This document shows positions 51,220 to 62,100 of a stretch of 64,000 bases of DNA, one piece after another (within the stretch, counting starts at the first letter, position 1; every line of letters begins with the position of its first letter). The notes under the pieces were generated by a model. The model ran no database searches, was not told the DNA's origin, and saw nothing but the letters and a program-made list of their open reading frames with translations. This DNA is from Coffea arabica (Eukaryota > Streptophyta > Magnoliopsida > Gentianales > Rubiaceae): assembly GCF_036785885.1 (NCBI RefSeq), contig NC_092317.1:64501-128500 (forward strand), in the 5' to 3' direction. Position numbers and translations under genes: made by a program.

Positions 51220-52502
51220 GGGAAATTTGCCAAATTGGTCCCTAACATTTACCAAAAACACTTTTTTAGTCCTTAACATATAAAATCAGCCAAAATGATC
51301 CTTCATATTTAAATTATGAGCCAATTTGGTCCTATTGCTCGTTTTTGCTCATTTCTCCGGCTAAAAATAGCACGCCCCCCTCACGTGGTCATATTTTTAG
51401 GGGCAAAATCGGAAAACACATTTCATTACCGGTTGAAGGTAAAAGGATAGGGGACCACCACCAAAATACACATTTCACCTTTGGCCCTCAAATTACAGTT
51501 TGAAGAAACCCTAATTGCATCCCCAAATTAACAAGCATAACTTGGAAATGTATTGCCGATGATGACGACGACAAACCTGTAGGGTGTGATTGAGAAAAGA
51601 TTGAAGGTTTGGCCAGAAAATTGTGAAGAAAATTAAGAGGGCATGTACACACACACACACACACACACAGACACAAACAAGATGCAATGACGATTCAGAC
51701 CTTTCACAAAAAGCGGTAGTTGGAATCCATCGCCGTTCGGAAAGCATCCCTGTGGATGTAGAAAACCAGCTCTAGTCGCCAGCCCAGCAGAAGGGGGGTT
51801 GCAGAATCTGGAACAGGATTGGACATAAATCGTGACGGTGCTTGTTTTGTGAGGTAGGGGGCATGGAGTGGGAGGCAGACCAGAAAGAATTGAAAGAAAC
51901 CGGAGCGGAGTTGCTGCCGGACGAGCGGGTTGGACTTCGGATACATGGATGGGAGATCGAGTCTTCCAAAGCTTCCATCCTCAAATCCCTCCAGCGCCAA
52001 AAGTAACTACCTCTCTCTATCTCTTCTTCCCCTTCCCCCAACCAACAAAAAATCAGATGCCTCACCCTCCCCCCCTCCCCAAGTATTACAACTATTTTGT
52101 AAGTATCTGATTGCAGGTTTCCAAAAAGTCACAATGATGGGTTCCTTTCCACAAAGACATCACTCGTTTGGATCAATTTTACTCGTCAAACGTCAGCTTC
52201 TTCTTCCCAATTTCTTGCTACTGTATTTTCCCTCTTCAATTTCATGGGTTAGTGAGGTGATTAGATGAAGAAAAGATGGCTTCTTTCGACCGGTAATGAA
52301 ATGTGTTTTCCGATTTTGCCCCTAAACATATGACCACATGAGGGGGGCGTGCTATTTTTAGCAGGAGAAATGAGCAAAAATGAGCAATATGACCAAATTG
52401 GCTCATAATTTAAATGTGAAGGATCATTTTGGTTGATTTTATATGTTAAGGACTAAAAAAGTGTTTTTGGTAAATGTTAGGGACCAATTTGACAAATTTT
52501 CC
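51220..52502. mobile_element. MULE with 213-bp TIRs (Pack-MULE candidate)
   Basis: Long, well-matched TIRs at 51220-51432 and 52290-52502 start GGGAAATTTGCCAAATTGG and GGAAAATTTGTCAAATTGG. A 9-bp duplication, GAAAAAAAA, flanks them (51211-51219, 52503-52511), although its A-richness weakens that point. The ~857-bp interior is GC-balanced, unlike the TIRs, and includes a 98-codon minus-strand frame (51704-52000), a (CA)n run at 51646-51669 and no transposase. This fits a MULE carrying captured host sequence; the donor gene is not recognised. Confidence 0.75.
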
Positions 52503-52719
52503 GAAAAAAAAAAACATTTCAAACATTTTGTACCCGGTTACCCGTCTCCGATACCAAACTAATTGGCCGTATGCTGGGTTACCCGACCTCCAAACCCCAG
52601 TCCATAGAACCAAACACACCCTGTAATTTCATTCGCCGCAACCCTAGAATTTAAAAACCCCGAGTCCTCTTCCTACCGATCCTCCCGGCGGCAACCTGCT
52701 GGGAGAGATTTCCGGAAAC

Positions 52720-55700
52720 ATGGCGGCAGAGTCCTTCTTGTCTCGCGTTGTGCGCTTAGGTGGGGAATGGCTCTCGTCGTCCTCCGTTTTCGAGTTGGCC
52801 AACGGCCTCGCTCGACTAGCTTTGGACTCCTCCGCCATCTCCAAGCTATCGTCGTCCGCCGGACCCGAGGTCTCGTTTTCCATTCCCGATGATTTAACGA
52901 TTGAAGAGACCCGAGCCTCCGTCCTCGTCCTTTTGAATAACCTCCTTTGCCTCTCCTCCTCCTCCGCCTTCGCTATCACCCAGCTTTATGATGTCTTCCT
53001 CAACCTAGATGAGTCTGGCCCACGCTCCTACAAGTTTCAAGATGGTGGCGTCCCCCAGCAAAACGATGTTGACTACTACTCCCTTGCCGCTCTCGATGGC
53101 ATCTCCGCTCTTTTGGACCACGGCTCTTCTGCTCTTGGCCCCGTTGCTGATGCTGTCGCTGCCCTCTCCTGTGAGGCCCTCAGGGCCGACCTTTCCTGTT
53201 TCAATCTTACTGACTCTGGGGATGGCTCCTTCGCTAAGGATGACGTCGCTGTCGCCTCCGACTTCAAGGTCTTTTTCAATGGTTCCAAATTGGTCGTCAA
53301 CAGCAAAAACCCTACTTCTGCTACCCCGGCCATCTCCAGGATACCTGCTGTCTATGGCAATTTTAGGGAAGTATGCCGACTTCTGCACTATAGGACACGT
53401 GTCCAGTTGAGCTGTGCAGCTTTCAGAGCTGGCAGTGCCGAAGCCATGTCTACCGCTCTGTCATCTCTGGCTCTGGCTCTTTACAATTTAGCTGATACCA
53501 GCTCCTCCCGAGCCAAGCTTCTCCTTGATTCGCTTCCCTCTGACGAATTACGCTCCATTTTGGGAGCTCAGAGGTCCTCCAGCAAAATTGATTCCATTAA
53601 ACAACTCCTCTCTTATTCTCAGGCGGCCCTAATCGACAAGGATTACATTAGGTCTGTGCACCAGATTTATTGCTTGTTGGAGGCTGTCAGGAAGACTGTT
53701 TGTTGGGAGGCCACTGTAGCGTTTGTGTCCCTGGAAGGCGGTGGCATAATTGCAGCAGTTACCGAGAGCAAAAATCCACCTCTTAGTGCTCCTACTGGTG
53801 CTGATAAGAAAAAGGGTGAAAGGAGAAAAAAAGTTTTGGGGAAAGGATCCTCAGCCTTGATGCAGTTCATCAAGGAAAGCTTGCTAAGTGGGGATGGGGC
53901 GGCCAATGAAACCAATTCCATCTCAGCTTCTACTTTATTTGAGAAATGGGCTCAAGATTTTCTCTTTTTTTTGGACCCCCGTAACTCTAGATTTGAGATT
54001 TTACTGGAAAAACTGAAAGATATCGTGGCGAGCAATGAAAGTCGAAGGCTCCCCAAGCTCCCCAAGGTATTTATTTAATTATCCCTTCATATTCACCTTC
54101 CTTCTGTAGCTTTTTTTTTTTTTTTAATTCCCTAAAAATGTTCCAAATCTCATAGGCAATGTAGGAGCTAGGAATTCTCGTTATACTTGGTTAACAATAT
54201 GCGTCCTTGTTCAGAACATCTGTAAGCTTGCCAACTTGTGTGAACAATATGGAGAAACTTATCATTCATGCTTAATAAACGACCCAATCCATTCTGAGGC
54301 ATCTGGGCATTTATATTTTTAATATTTTAATAAGGCCTGACAAATGTTTTTAAGCAACTATTCGTTGGAGGTTATTCCATCTGCATCTTACTCTTTCCTG
54401 CTAATTTCTGTGGTTTTGGGTACGGATGATGTGCCAATTATGTGGATATTCTTCCATGCGCTGCTAGACTATTGTCAATGAATTTACCACTTCTCTTCTG
54501 GCAGTTGGAATGATTTATAAACTGCTGGGTCTGAGTTATCTTTGTCCTCTGTTTCCCTTTTGTTTTGATATAGGCTAGGATTTCATATTAAGATTGTGTT
54601 AAGATCTAATAGTTACATGGCTTTCAAGGTTTTGGTGCCATCTAATATGTTTAGATTGCTCTAGAAATGGTCCTTTTGGTGGATCTTAAACACAATAGTG
54701 GCACATAGACATGGTCTCTTGAGATTTTTTTGGTATCGTGCTAATAAACCAGGTACCTAACAGGTAGATCTTAAACTTAAAGAGGGAGTTTGAGGTCTTC
54801 TGGTTTTTGCTTTGTGAAATTAGGCAAAGCTGGAAATAATAGAATCCATGTGGTCTTGTTTTAGTCTTAATGTTTTCTTTGGTATGCTGTGGTGGGTACA
54901 TATCTCATCTTGGAATGCTCCTTTATGACTCCTCTTTTTTTGCAGTGAGGTTCATTATTTGATGTGTTATGGCATACGTATCCTTGTTTCAACTCTTTGA
55001 TAATGCTGTATGTTATGTTGCATCTGCGCTTTCCTTTCCCTGATAAGACTTTCTCATTCGTTGAATAATAATTTTTTCTTAAAAAAAATAATGAAATATT
55101 ATGCCTAAGGTTGGAGGTTTTGTAACAGGGAACGAGAGATTTTGCAAAAGAACAGATGACTGTAAGGGAGAAAGCCTTCTCAATTATTGTTGACGTATTT
55201 AAGAGGCATGGAGCCACAGCTCTTGATACACCGGCCTTCGAATTGAGAGAGACTCTTATGGGAAAGTATGGCGAAGACTCAAAGTTGATTTATGACCTTG
55301 CTGATCAGGTGTGTTATGATTAATTTTCTGTGCTCATTTTGAGGAAAATTTCTTCAGATGATGATTATTGTTTTGTGTGATTCTGCTATTTCATTTTTCT
55401 TTTTCCATTGGTTGCATCTTACTAATGGGGTTTGTATGGATAATGTGATTGGCAAAATTTTTGTCTTGCTGATCCAGGTTGGGTTGGTTTTGGGTTGTTT
55501 TAGGCTCTCCATTGATCTAAGATGGGTTGGAATGAGTTGTTTTAGGCATGCACAAAAGACTATACTCATAGATATTCCTTACATGTGCCTGTTAGTGATG
55601 GAGGGACTTATTTCTTCACCTCAACTCCTACTTTTTTAAGACAAATAAAACTGTAAAGGCTTGAAATATCTTTATGAGGGGTTGAGGTCGATCATGAGCT

Positions 55701-58700
55701 TCTTCAGAATAGTTTAAGATCTGGATAAAATGGTGTTATTGAGAGTGTAGATAGCTTTTGATTGCAGCCAGGGACAGTGTATGAACAAGTAGGAAAGATG
55801 AGAAACTAATGGAGTAATAGGAGAAGAGAAGAAGAAATCTTCAGACCGAACCAAAAGGTAAGAAGAAATTTTTCCGAGGACTTTTATGAATACAAGCTAA
55901 TACATGTATTGGTAAATCTCTACCAACTAGGTGACCTTTATTGACACATTGATGGCCTAGGTGGTCCTGTAAAGCTGCTACTGTATAGTGGCTGATCCTG
56001 GAACTTCCTCCTGTGGTTGACTGTTGAATTTGCAGCCACAACTGATCCCTGACAAGCAGACATAAAATAAGGAAACATGGAATACGAACATGAAATAAGG
56101 AAATGAACCACAATCTAGACTCATAAATTACTTCTAAACGAAATTCCCAAACTTAAGTTCCTTTTTCTGTGTCATCTTGATGATGGATTTGCTATCTTGT
56201 ATCAATACCATTTAAAGGAGTTTCATTATCTAATACAGATATAGCAGTAGTTCTGTTGACTTTCTTTATGGGGAAATGTACATGACATGATGGTTTAGGT
56301 CCTTATTGTGATTGTAACTTATATGGAATGATTAATTTCCATTCAGCATGTTTACTGCATGATTGGATTAAAATTGAAACAAAAGCTTGAGTCCAGTTTG
56401 ACTATGTAAACAATTGACATACATATAACTTCAAACAAAGAACTGTTGTAGTAATTGATATCTGAAAGTTTTCAGTTTGTTCTTTGTTTGATGGTTGGAT
56501 TTTGCTTGTAGGTGCGGAAGAATTATGATTCTCTTTGTTCTGATTTCAATTAAATTTTAGTCAAAATGAATACGAGTTATATGTTGCTTTAATATAACAC
56601 AACCATTATTGTGGGTTTCCTTTCTAGTACTAAATATCATGTGTTTCTGCGCAGGGTGGAGAACTTTGCTCGCTCCGTTATGACCTGACTGTCCCATTTG
56701 CCAGATATGTGGCTATGAATGGTCTTACATCTTTCAAAAGGTATCAGATAGCAAAGGTGTACAGGAGGGATAATCCATCTAAGGGAAGATTTCGTGAATT
56801 TTATCAATGCGATTTTGATATTGCTGGTCAATTTGAAAAAATGGGGCCAGATTTTGAGGTCATCAAGATACTGACTGAATTGCTAAATGAGCTTGATATT
56901 GGGGATTATGAGGTAATTTATTGAGAAATTTAATCAAGTGTGTTATTGGGCATTATGAGGTTGACATTGTTTTTGTTCCCCGCCCTGCTCATTAGTCTTT
57001 TGTTACCTTAAATCCCAGCAGAATATTGCAGTTTCCTAAAGTGCTTTTATTTTTATTTTTTTTAAAGATATCATGTGGCTGGTAAATTTTTTTGATGCAT
57101 CTAACTTTTTCTAGGTGAAATTGAATCATCGAAAGTTACTAGATGGTATGATGGCCATATGTGGGGTGCCACAGGAAAAATTTAGAACTATTTGTTCTAG
57201 CATCGACAAACTAGACAAACAATCTTTTGAGCAGATAAAGAGAGAAATGGTATGGCCCTGCATCTACTGTTTACTTGTGGTGTTTATGTTCTGTTATACT
57301 ACTTTATCCACTCTTACTAGTAACTGTAATTTTAGTTCAAATTTAAGTCAGCTAATTTTCCAATTATTTTTCAGAGTAGACAGCCCTCTAGTTGTCCTTG
57401 TCCTGAAACATTTTTTTCTAATTAATTAGTTTTCTAATCTGATTAGTTATTTGCCTTTTAAGTCGGTTTTTTAAAGCATCAAGGACCTTTAATTTTCAGC
57501 GTATGTAATCCTGACTATAAGGACTTGATTTGGGACATCTGTGAAACGGTGAACTCAAAAGCTGTGAATGGTAAATGTCAGGTTTCTGACTTTAAAGTGA
57601 CTTTGATTTGAGACACCCATGAAACGGTGAACTCAAAAGCTGTAATGAGTGATCATAGCTGTGATATATGACTATGTTTACGTTTGTCATGTCTTATAAA
57701 TGTCCATGTTTCTGGAACACTCAGATATTTGAAGCCTTGAAATACTAGTCCAGAGCTTTTTATTGTGTTTGACAGTAGTAAAAGATGGACTGCTGTTTGA
57801 AGTGCAGTTAGTTCTCCTGCATGTACCTAAGCATCAATTTCCCTCCCCCCAGCCCTCACCCCCCCCCCCCCCCGACTTTTTGTTGGCTGCCATCTTCCAC
57901 TTGTGCTATAGTTGTAGAACTACTATATTTGGTGTAGGGTTGTTCGTTTACCTATAATTCTGTATGATCATCAAATGGCCTTTAATTTTCAGTCTAGGAA
58001 AATGTTGGGTTTCTAGACTTTAAAGTGACTTGATTTGAGACATCCATGAAATGGTGAACTCAAAATCTGTAATAGAATGATTGCAGCTGTTTCTTGAAAG
58101 TAAAAAAGGACAGAAATATGTTTGATTAATGTTCTAAACTTTTGTCATTGATCAGAACCTTGGTGATTTATGGGATTCAGATGGGGGCAATTCAAAACTG
58201 CAAACCATTCTTATAACGAAGAGATACTAAAAATGCTGGTCTGTTATGTGAAGGAAGCTTCAGCGTCTATCGCTCTTTTTTTTGTGTTGATTTTTCCTTT
58301 TTAAAATGGACAATTGTGTTATTGACTTTTTCCATTTTCTGAAAAATTGGCCTTCGAAGTTTTTATTGTTTTGAGTGTGATGATTCAGGTGAATGAGAAG
58401 GGTTTAACTGAAGAGGTTGCAGATGCAATTGGCACATTTGTTAAAGAACGGGGACCCCCCATGGAACTGTTATGTAAGTTGAAACGCAAGGGCAGTGAGT
58501 TCTTGGAGAACATTGAATCCCACCTTGCATTGAACGAATTGGAGATCTTATTCAAAGCTTTAGGAAAAGCTAAATGCGACAGCAAAGTGGTTTTTGACTT
58601 GAGTCTTGCAAGAGGCCTTGATTACTATACTGGAGTCATATTTGAAGCTGTTTTTAAAGGGTCTACACAGGTAGATTTTTATTTTAAAAGATCTTGAACT

Positions 58701-60137
58701 GTATTTCACAGATATCTGTTTTTTATATTTTTATGTTGGTTATGACTTTCCTTAAAATGTCCATTATTTGTCAATTGTTACTACTTCCATTTTATCAGTG
58801 TTGTTTTGCTTATGTATTTTATCTCCTGTAAAATTGAATAATTGAAAGGAAATAATTTAATATAATTACTTTTAGCTCTTGTATGCATGTTGGTCAAAAT
58901 TATTACACATTTTCTTGTCAATTTTGAGACATGACCCTTCATATAAAAATCCTGTCAAATGCTTTCATGCTTAAAACACCTCATGTAGCTGGCAAAAGGT
59001 TGTATTCTTATCTTGCCCTAAATGATCATTGCTCTTCAAGCACTTGTCGTGTTCTTTATTGTTTGCAAAAAAAAAAAAATTCAGTTCTGCATTTCCTCCT
59101 CCAGTTGTATGTAGTGTTGGATTTTGTTCTATATGATTACAATTTGTTTAGCGTCCTGCTCCATAGCAGCAATGCTCAGCATGAACCTGTTTGACAGGCC
59201 AGGTAGTGTGTTTTGTCAACTCTCTCTAGAGTTATTGCCTTCCAAGTGGCTTAAATTTGATCACAAGATAGTAGAGGGTACAGGTGTTAAAGGACATAAT
59301 TCTCCCCACCTAGGGTTGGCTTCATTTCAAGTTTGCAAGGCAGTGTGTAGTTGATTGCTATTTATAAGTAATTTCACCCTCAAAAATAAAATTTGCAGGT
59401 TGGTTCAATTGCTGCTGGGGGACGTTATGACAACCTTGTAGGAATGTTTGGCACAAAGCAGGTCCCTGCAGTTGGCATCAGTCTAGGAATAGAGCGAGTA
59501 TTTGTGATAATGGAACAGCTTCAGAAAGATAGAAACGAGGTAAGTAGAATTTAGTGTAGTAGCCTGTTTATTAATTATTTGAAGACAATTGTTGAATTGA
59601 AGTGCTTGCTCTGCAGTCTCTTTCCTAGTAGAAGTTCTGAAAATATATGTTTCTCAACGGTCACAATCCTTTCTTCTACCCATTATTATGTTCTGCAGTA
59701 GTTTTTTGCCAAAAGTAAGTGTGTGGTGAAATAATCTAGTGGCTACGATCGTGCAAGAACAAGTCCACGTAATTCTGAAGTTGAATATTGAGGTCAAAGC
59801 TGTCATCACTGATTTTCTTCTAATATTATCCTTGCAGACGATGCGGGCTACTGAAACTGAAGTCCTAGTGAGCATTTTGGGCGATGACCTGTCTTTGGGT
59901 GCTGAACTGGCAAGCGAACTTTGGGATGCCAAAGTAAAAGCTGAGTACATGTTGGATAAAAGACTGATGAAACACATCGGACGTGCCAGAGATTCGAGGA
60001 TCCCTTGGATGCTAATTGTTGGAGAAAATGAACTTAGTCAAGGTGTAGTTAAATTAAAAGATGTCGTGGCCACTAAGGACTATGATATACCTCGAAGTAG
60101 GCTTGTGGAGGAGGTCTGCATGCGGCTAAATAAATAA
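52720..60137 (+). CDS. HisRS: Histidyl-tRNA synthetase, cytosolic type
   Basis: Class II aminoacyl-tRNA synthetase that charges tRNA(His) with histidine. Exons: 52720-54066, 55129-55308, 56655-56912, 57115-57249, 58389-58670, 59399-59539, 59838-60137; all introns are in phase 0, giving 880 aa, near the length I recall for the Arabidopsis cytosolic enzyme. Exon 1 encodes a plant-type N-terminal extension of ~449 residues with a Lys-rich patch (KKKGERRKK). The catalytic core follows: [13 protein letters not shown], motif 1 around [15 protein letters not shown] (~470), motif 2 [19 protein letters not shown] (~548), the histidine signature ARGLDYYTG (~718), GGRYDNLVG, and motif 3 [12 protein letters not shown]. 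The C-terminal anticodon-binding domain starts after [11 protein letters not shown] (~782). The start [11 protein letters not shown] has no predicted presequence, which supports cytosolic location. Confidence 0.93.
57482..58090. repeat. Three-copy dispersed repeat in HisRS intron 4
   Basis: A ~70-bp unit built around TTGATTTGAGACACCCATGA then GGTGAACTCAAAAGCTGT appears at about 57522-57569, 57590-57645 and 58018-58072. Copies one and three are also preceded by CCTTTAATTTTCAG. All lie in intron 57250-58388, so this is an internal amplification of intron sequence. A C-homopolymer lies at 57859-57873. Confidence 0.65.
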
Positions 60138-61964
60138 ATTGTAAAATTGCAGATTCTGATTAATTGGGAAGCAAATGCTAGGTTTTGTTACATTGGGTTG
60201 ATGATTGTGAAGCAAATGCTGATTATTGAGAAGGAAGGGATCCGTTTTTTTTTTCCTTGGATCTTTCGGGCCTATTGAGTTTGTGGTGGTGATTGCTTAC
60301 ATTGCTCGGCGGTTCATTCTTTTACGGCTGAAAATCGGCATGTGTAGCTTTTGTATTCAAAGAGAGACAGAGAAATAAAGCCAGCCTTGTTCAGTTTGCA
60401 AGTTGCCTTTAAATTCACCATTAGTTGTCTCATTGTGTGTGTGTGTGTGTGAAACTTGTGTTTTCTTCAAACTGTGAAGCATGAGAAGAGATGTTTAATT
60501 GTGAAGAAGAGTGGCAGTAATACGAAATTACGCAGACTCTGAAGATGATAGGAGCAGTGACAATTGAAAGGCTCCTCCGCAGTAAGTTGAAATTCCAGGC
60601 TAGCTGACCCGACCGAAAGTAGGGTTGGTTTTCAATGAGCCCAAGTCAGTCAACTAGATATTGAACTTTTGAGTTTATAGGCTGAGACCAATCAAGGTTA
60701 AGGCACATCCTATCTATTTACACGCTTTACTTTTTATGACTAATTTATACATTTTTCAAGTTATTTTTTTTGTATAGAAATAATTGCATTTTGAAAAACA
60801 AAAAAATTTTTTTTTTTTTTTTTGTTGGCTAGTAGGATAGGGGTGAGATTTAATAAGCAGCGGCGACAAGACAAGAAAGAAGGATTTGAACAAAAAATTT
60901 CTAAATTTCAGCATCTCAGCAGAAATTCTTAATGATGAGTAAGGTTATTTTTCACCATGAAATATCTAGACATTTTATTGGCTTGATTACACGTCAAATT
61001 TTCATTGAAATACTCCGATCACTTTCATTCAGAAAACAACATCATGTAATTGCAAAGAAGTTGGAATGGAAAACGACTCTGAGGCATCAAGTCAAATCAG
61101 ACGGGTGTGAAAGGTAATAAGCTCTGTGTTTTGGTTAGTCAATTAGGATTTTAAGCTCAATTTCGAATCTATCACTTGATTCAGTAGATAATATACTTTT
61201 TTTTTTTTTTTGGTCTTTCTGAGTTTCAAAATTAAAGGCTTGCCTAAAATATCTCGGACGTGCATTCAGGAAATATTGGGAAGGTGGAGAATGGGAGGGA
61301 CTTGTTTTGCTAGCAACCTGGCATTGAACCCATTCATACGGGCAACAAACAGATGGGCTGGGGAGAACCCAGAAAAATTCAGAACCTCCTCCTGAGTGAG
61401 AGAATTCACAGCCTCCTACGAACCGGGACCCAATTCAGCCACCCCAAATGCTCTATTTTTATTTTTTAGTTTTACACTAGGAGTATTCTTTTTTTTTTTT
61501 TTTCTTTTTTTGAGGGAGGGACACTAGGAGTATTCTATTCTAGGCAAAAACACTCTTTTAACTTTCTAGCCATCCTCAGCCCTTTGCAAACTTCTCTCTC
61601 TTTCTCCACTTTCTCCTCTTCTCCACACCCAAAAATTAAGGGAAAACACAAAAAGAAAAAAAAAAAAAAACAGGGAGAGAGAGAGAGAGAGAGAGAGCAA
61701 AGACGAGGGAAAAGAAAAATATATTATTGTTTTACGAAAAAAAAAAAGAAAAGAAAGAGGAGAAGGTAGAATTAGTTAAGTAGGAATAAGAGACAGAGGA
61801 GAGAGAGCCATTCATATATATGCTCTGATCATCAAAAGGCATCCCAGGAAGGCGATTCCTCCCTCTGCAGCCGCCTACTGTTGGCAATCATATCGGCACA
61901 AAATACTATAAGATATCATTGTAGGATCATTACTTATTTCGTCGTGGATTGTCAACTTTAAAGA
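60138..61964. other. Spacer between HisRS and the PRK gene
   Basis: Starts with the HisRS 3' UTR. It then holds a (GT)n run near 60435-60451, A/T homopolymers near 60800-60823 and 61198-61212, and a (GA)n run at 61674-61697 in a purine-rich PRK leader. A TATATAT box-like stretch lies near 61815, followed by a minimal upstream ATG-CTC-TGA. No gene is credible; the frames at 60932-61117 and 61210-61395 lack family features. Confidence 0.5.
60374..60379 (+). terminator. Candidate poly(A) signal of HisRS
   Basis: AATAAA lies about 237 nt after the HisRS stop codon, a plausible position for a plant near-upstream element. The cleavage site is not visible. Confidence 0.4.
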
Positions 61965-62069
61965 ATGCTGATGGGCGCCTGTAGAGGCCCACCAGCACCA
62001 GCCCCCCGTCATGGTACCAAACTTAATGTTGGCACCACCGGTGTCATTGCATTGATGCTGTTGATCTTC

Positions 62070-62100
<31 letters not shown>

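Noticed and set aside
52644..53921. Several open frames on the minus strand and in a second plus frame over HisRS exon 1
   Set aside because: They are shadows of a GC-rich, stop-poor real exon. The main frame has family identity and correct splice continuation; the others have none.
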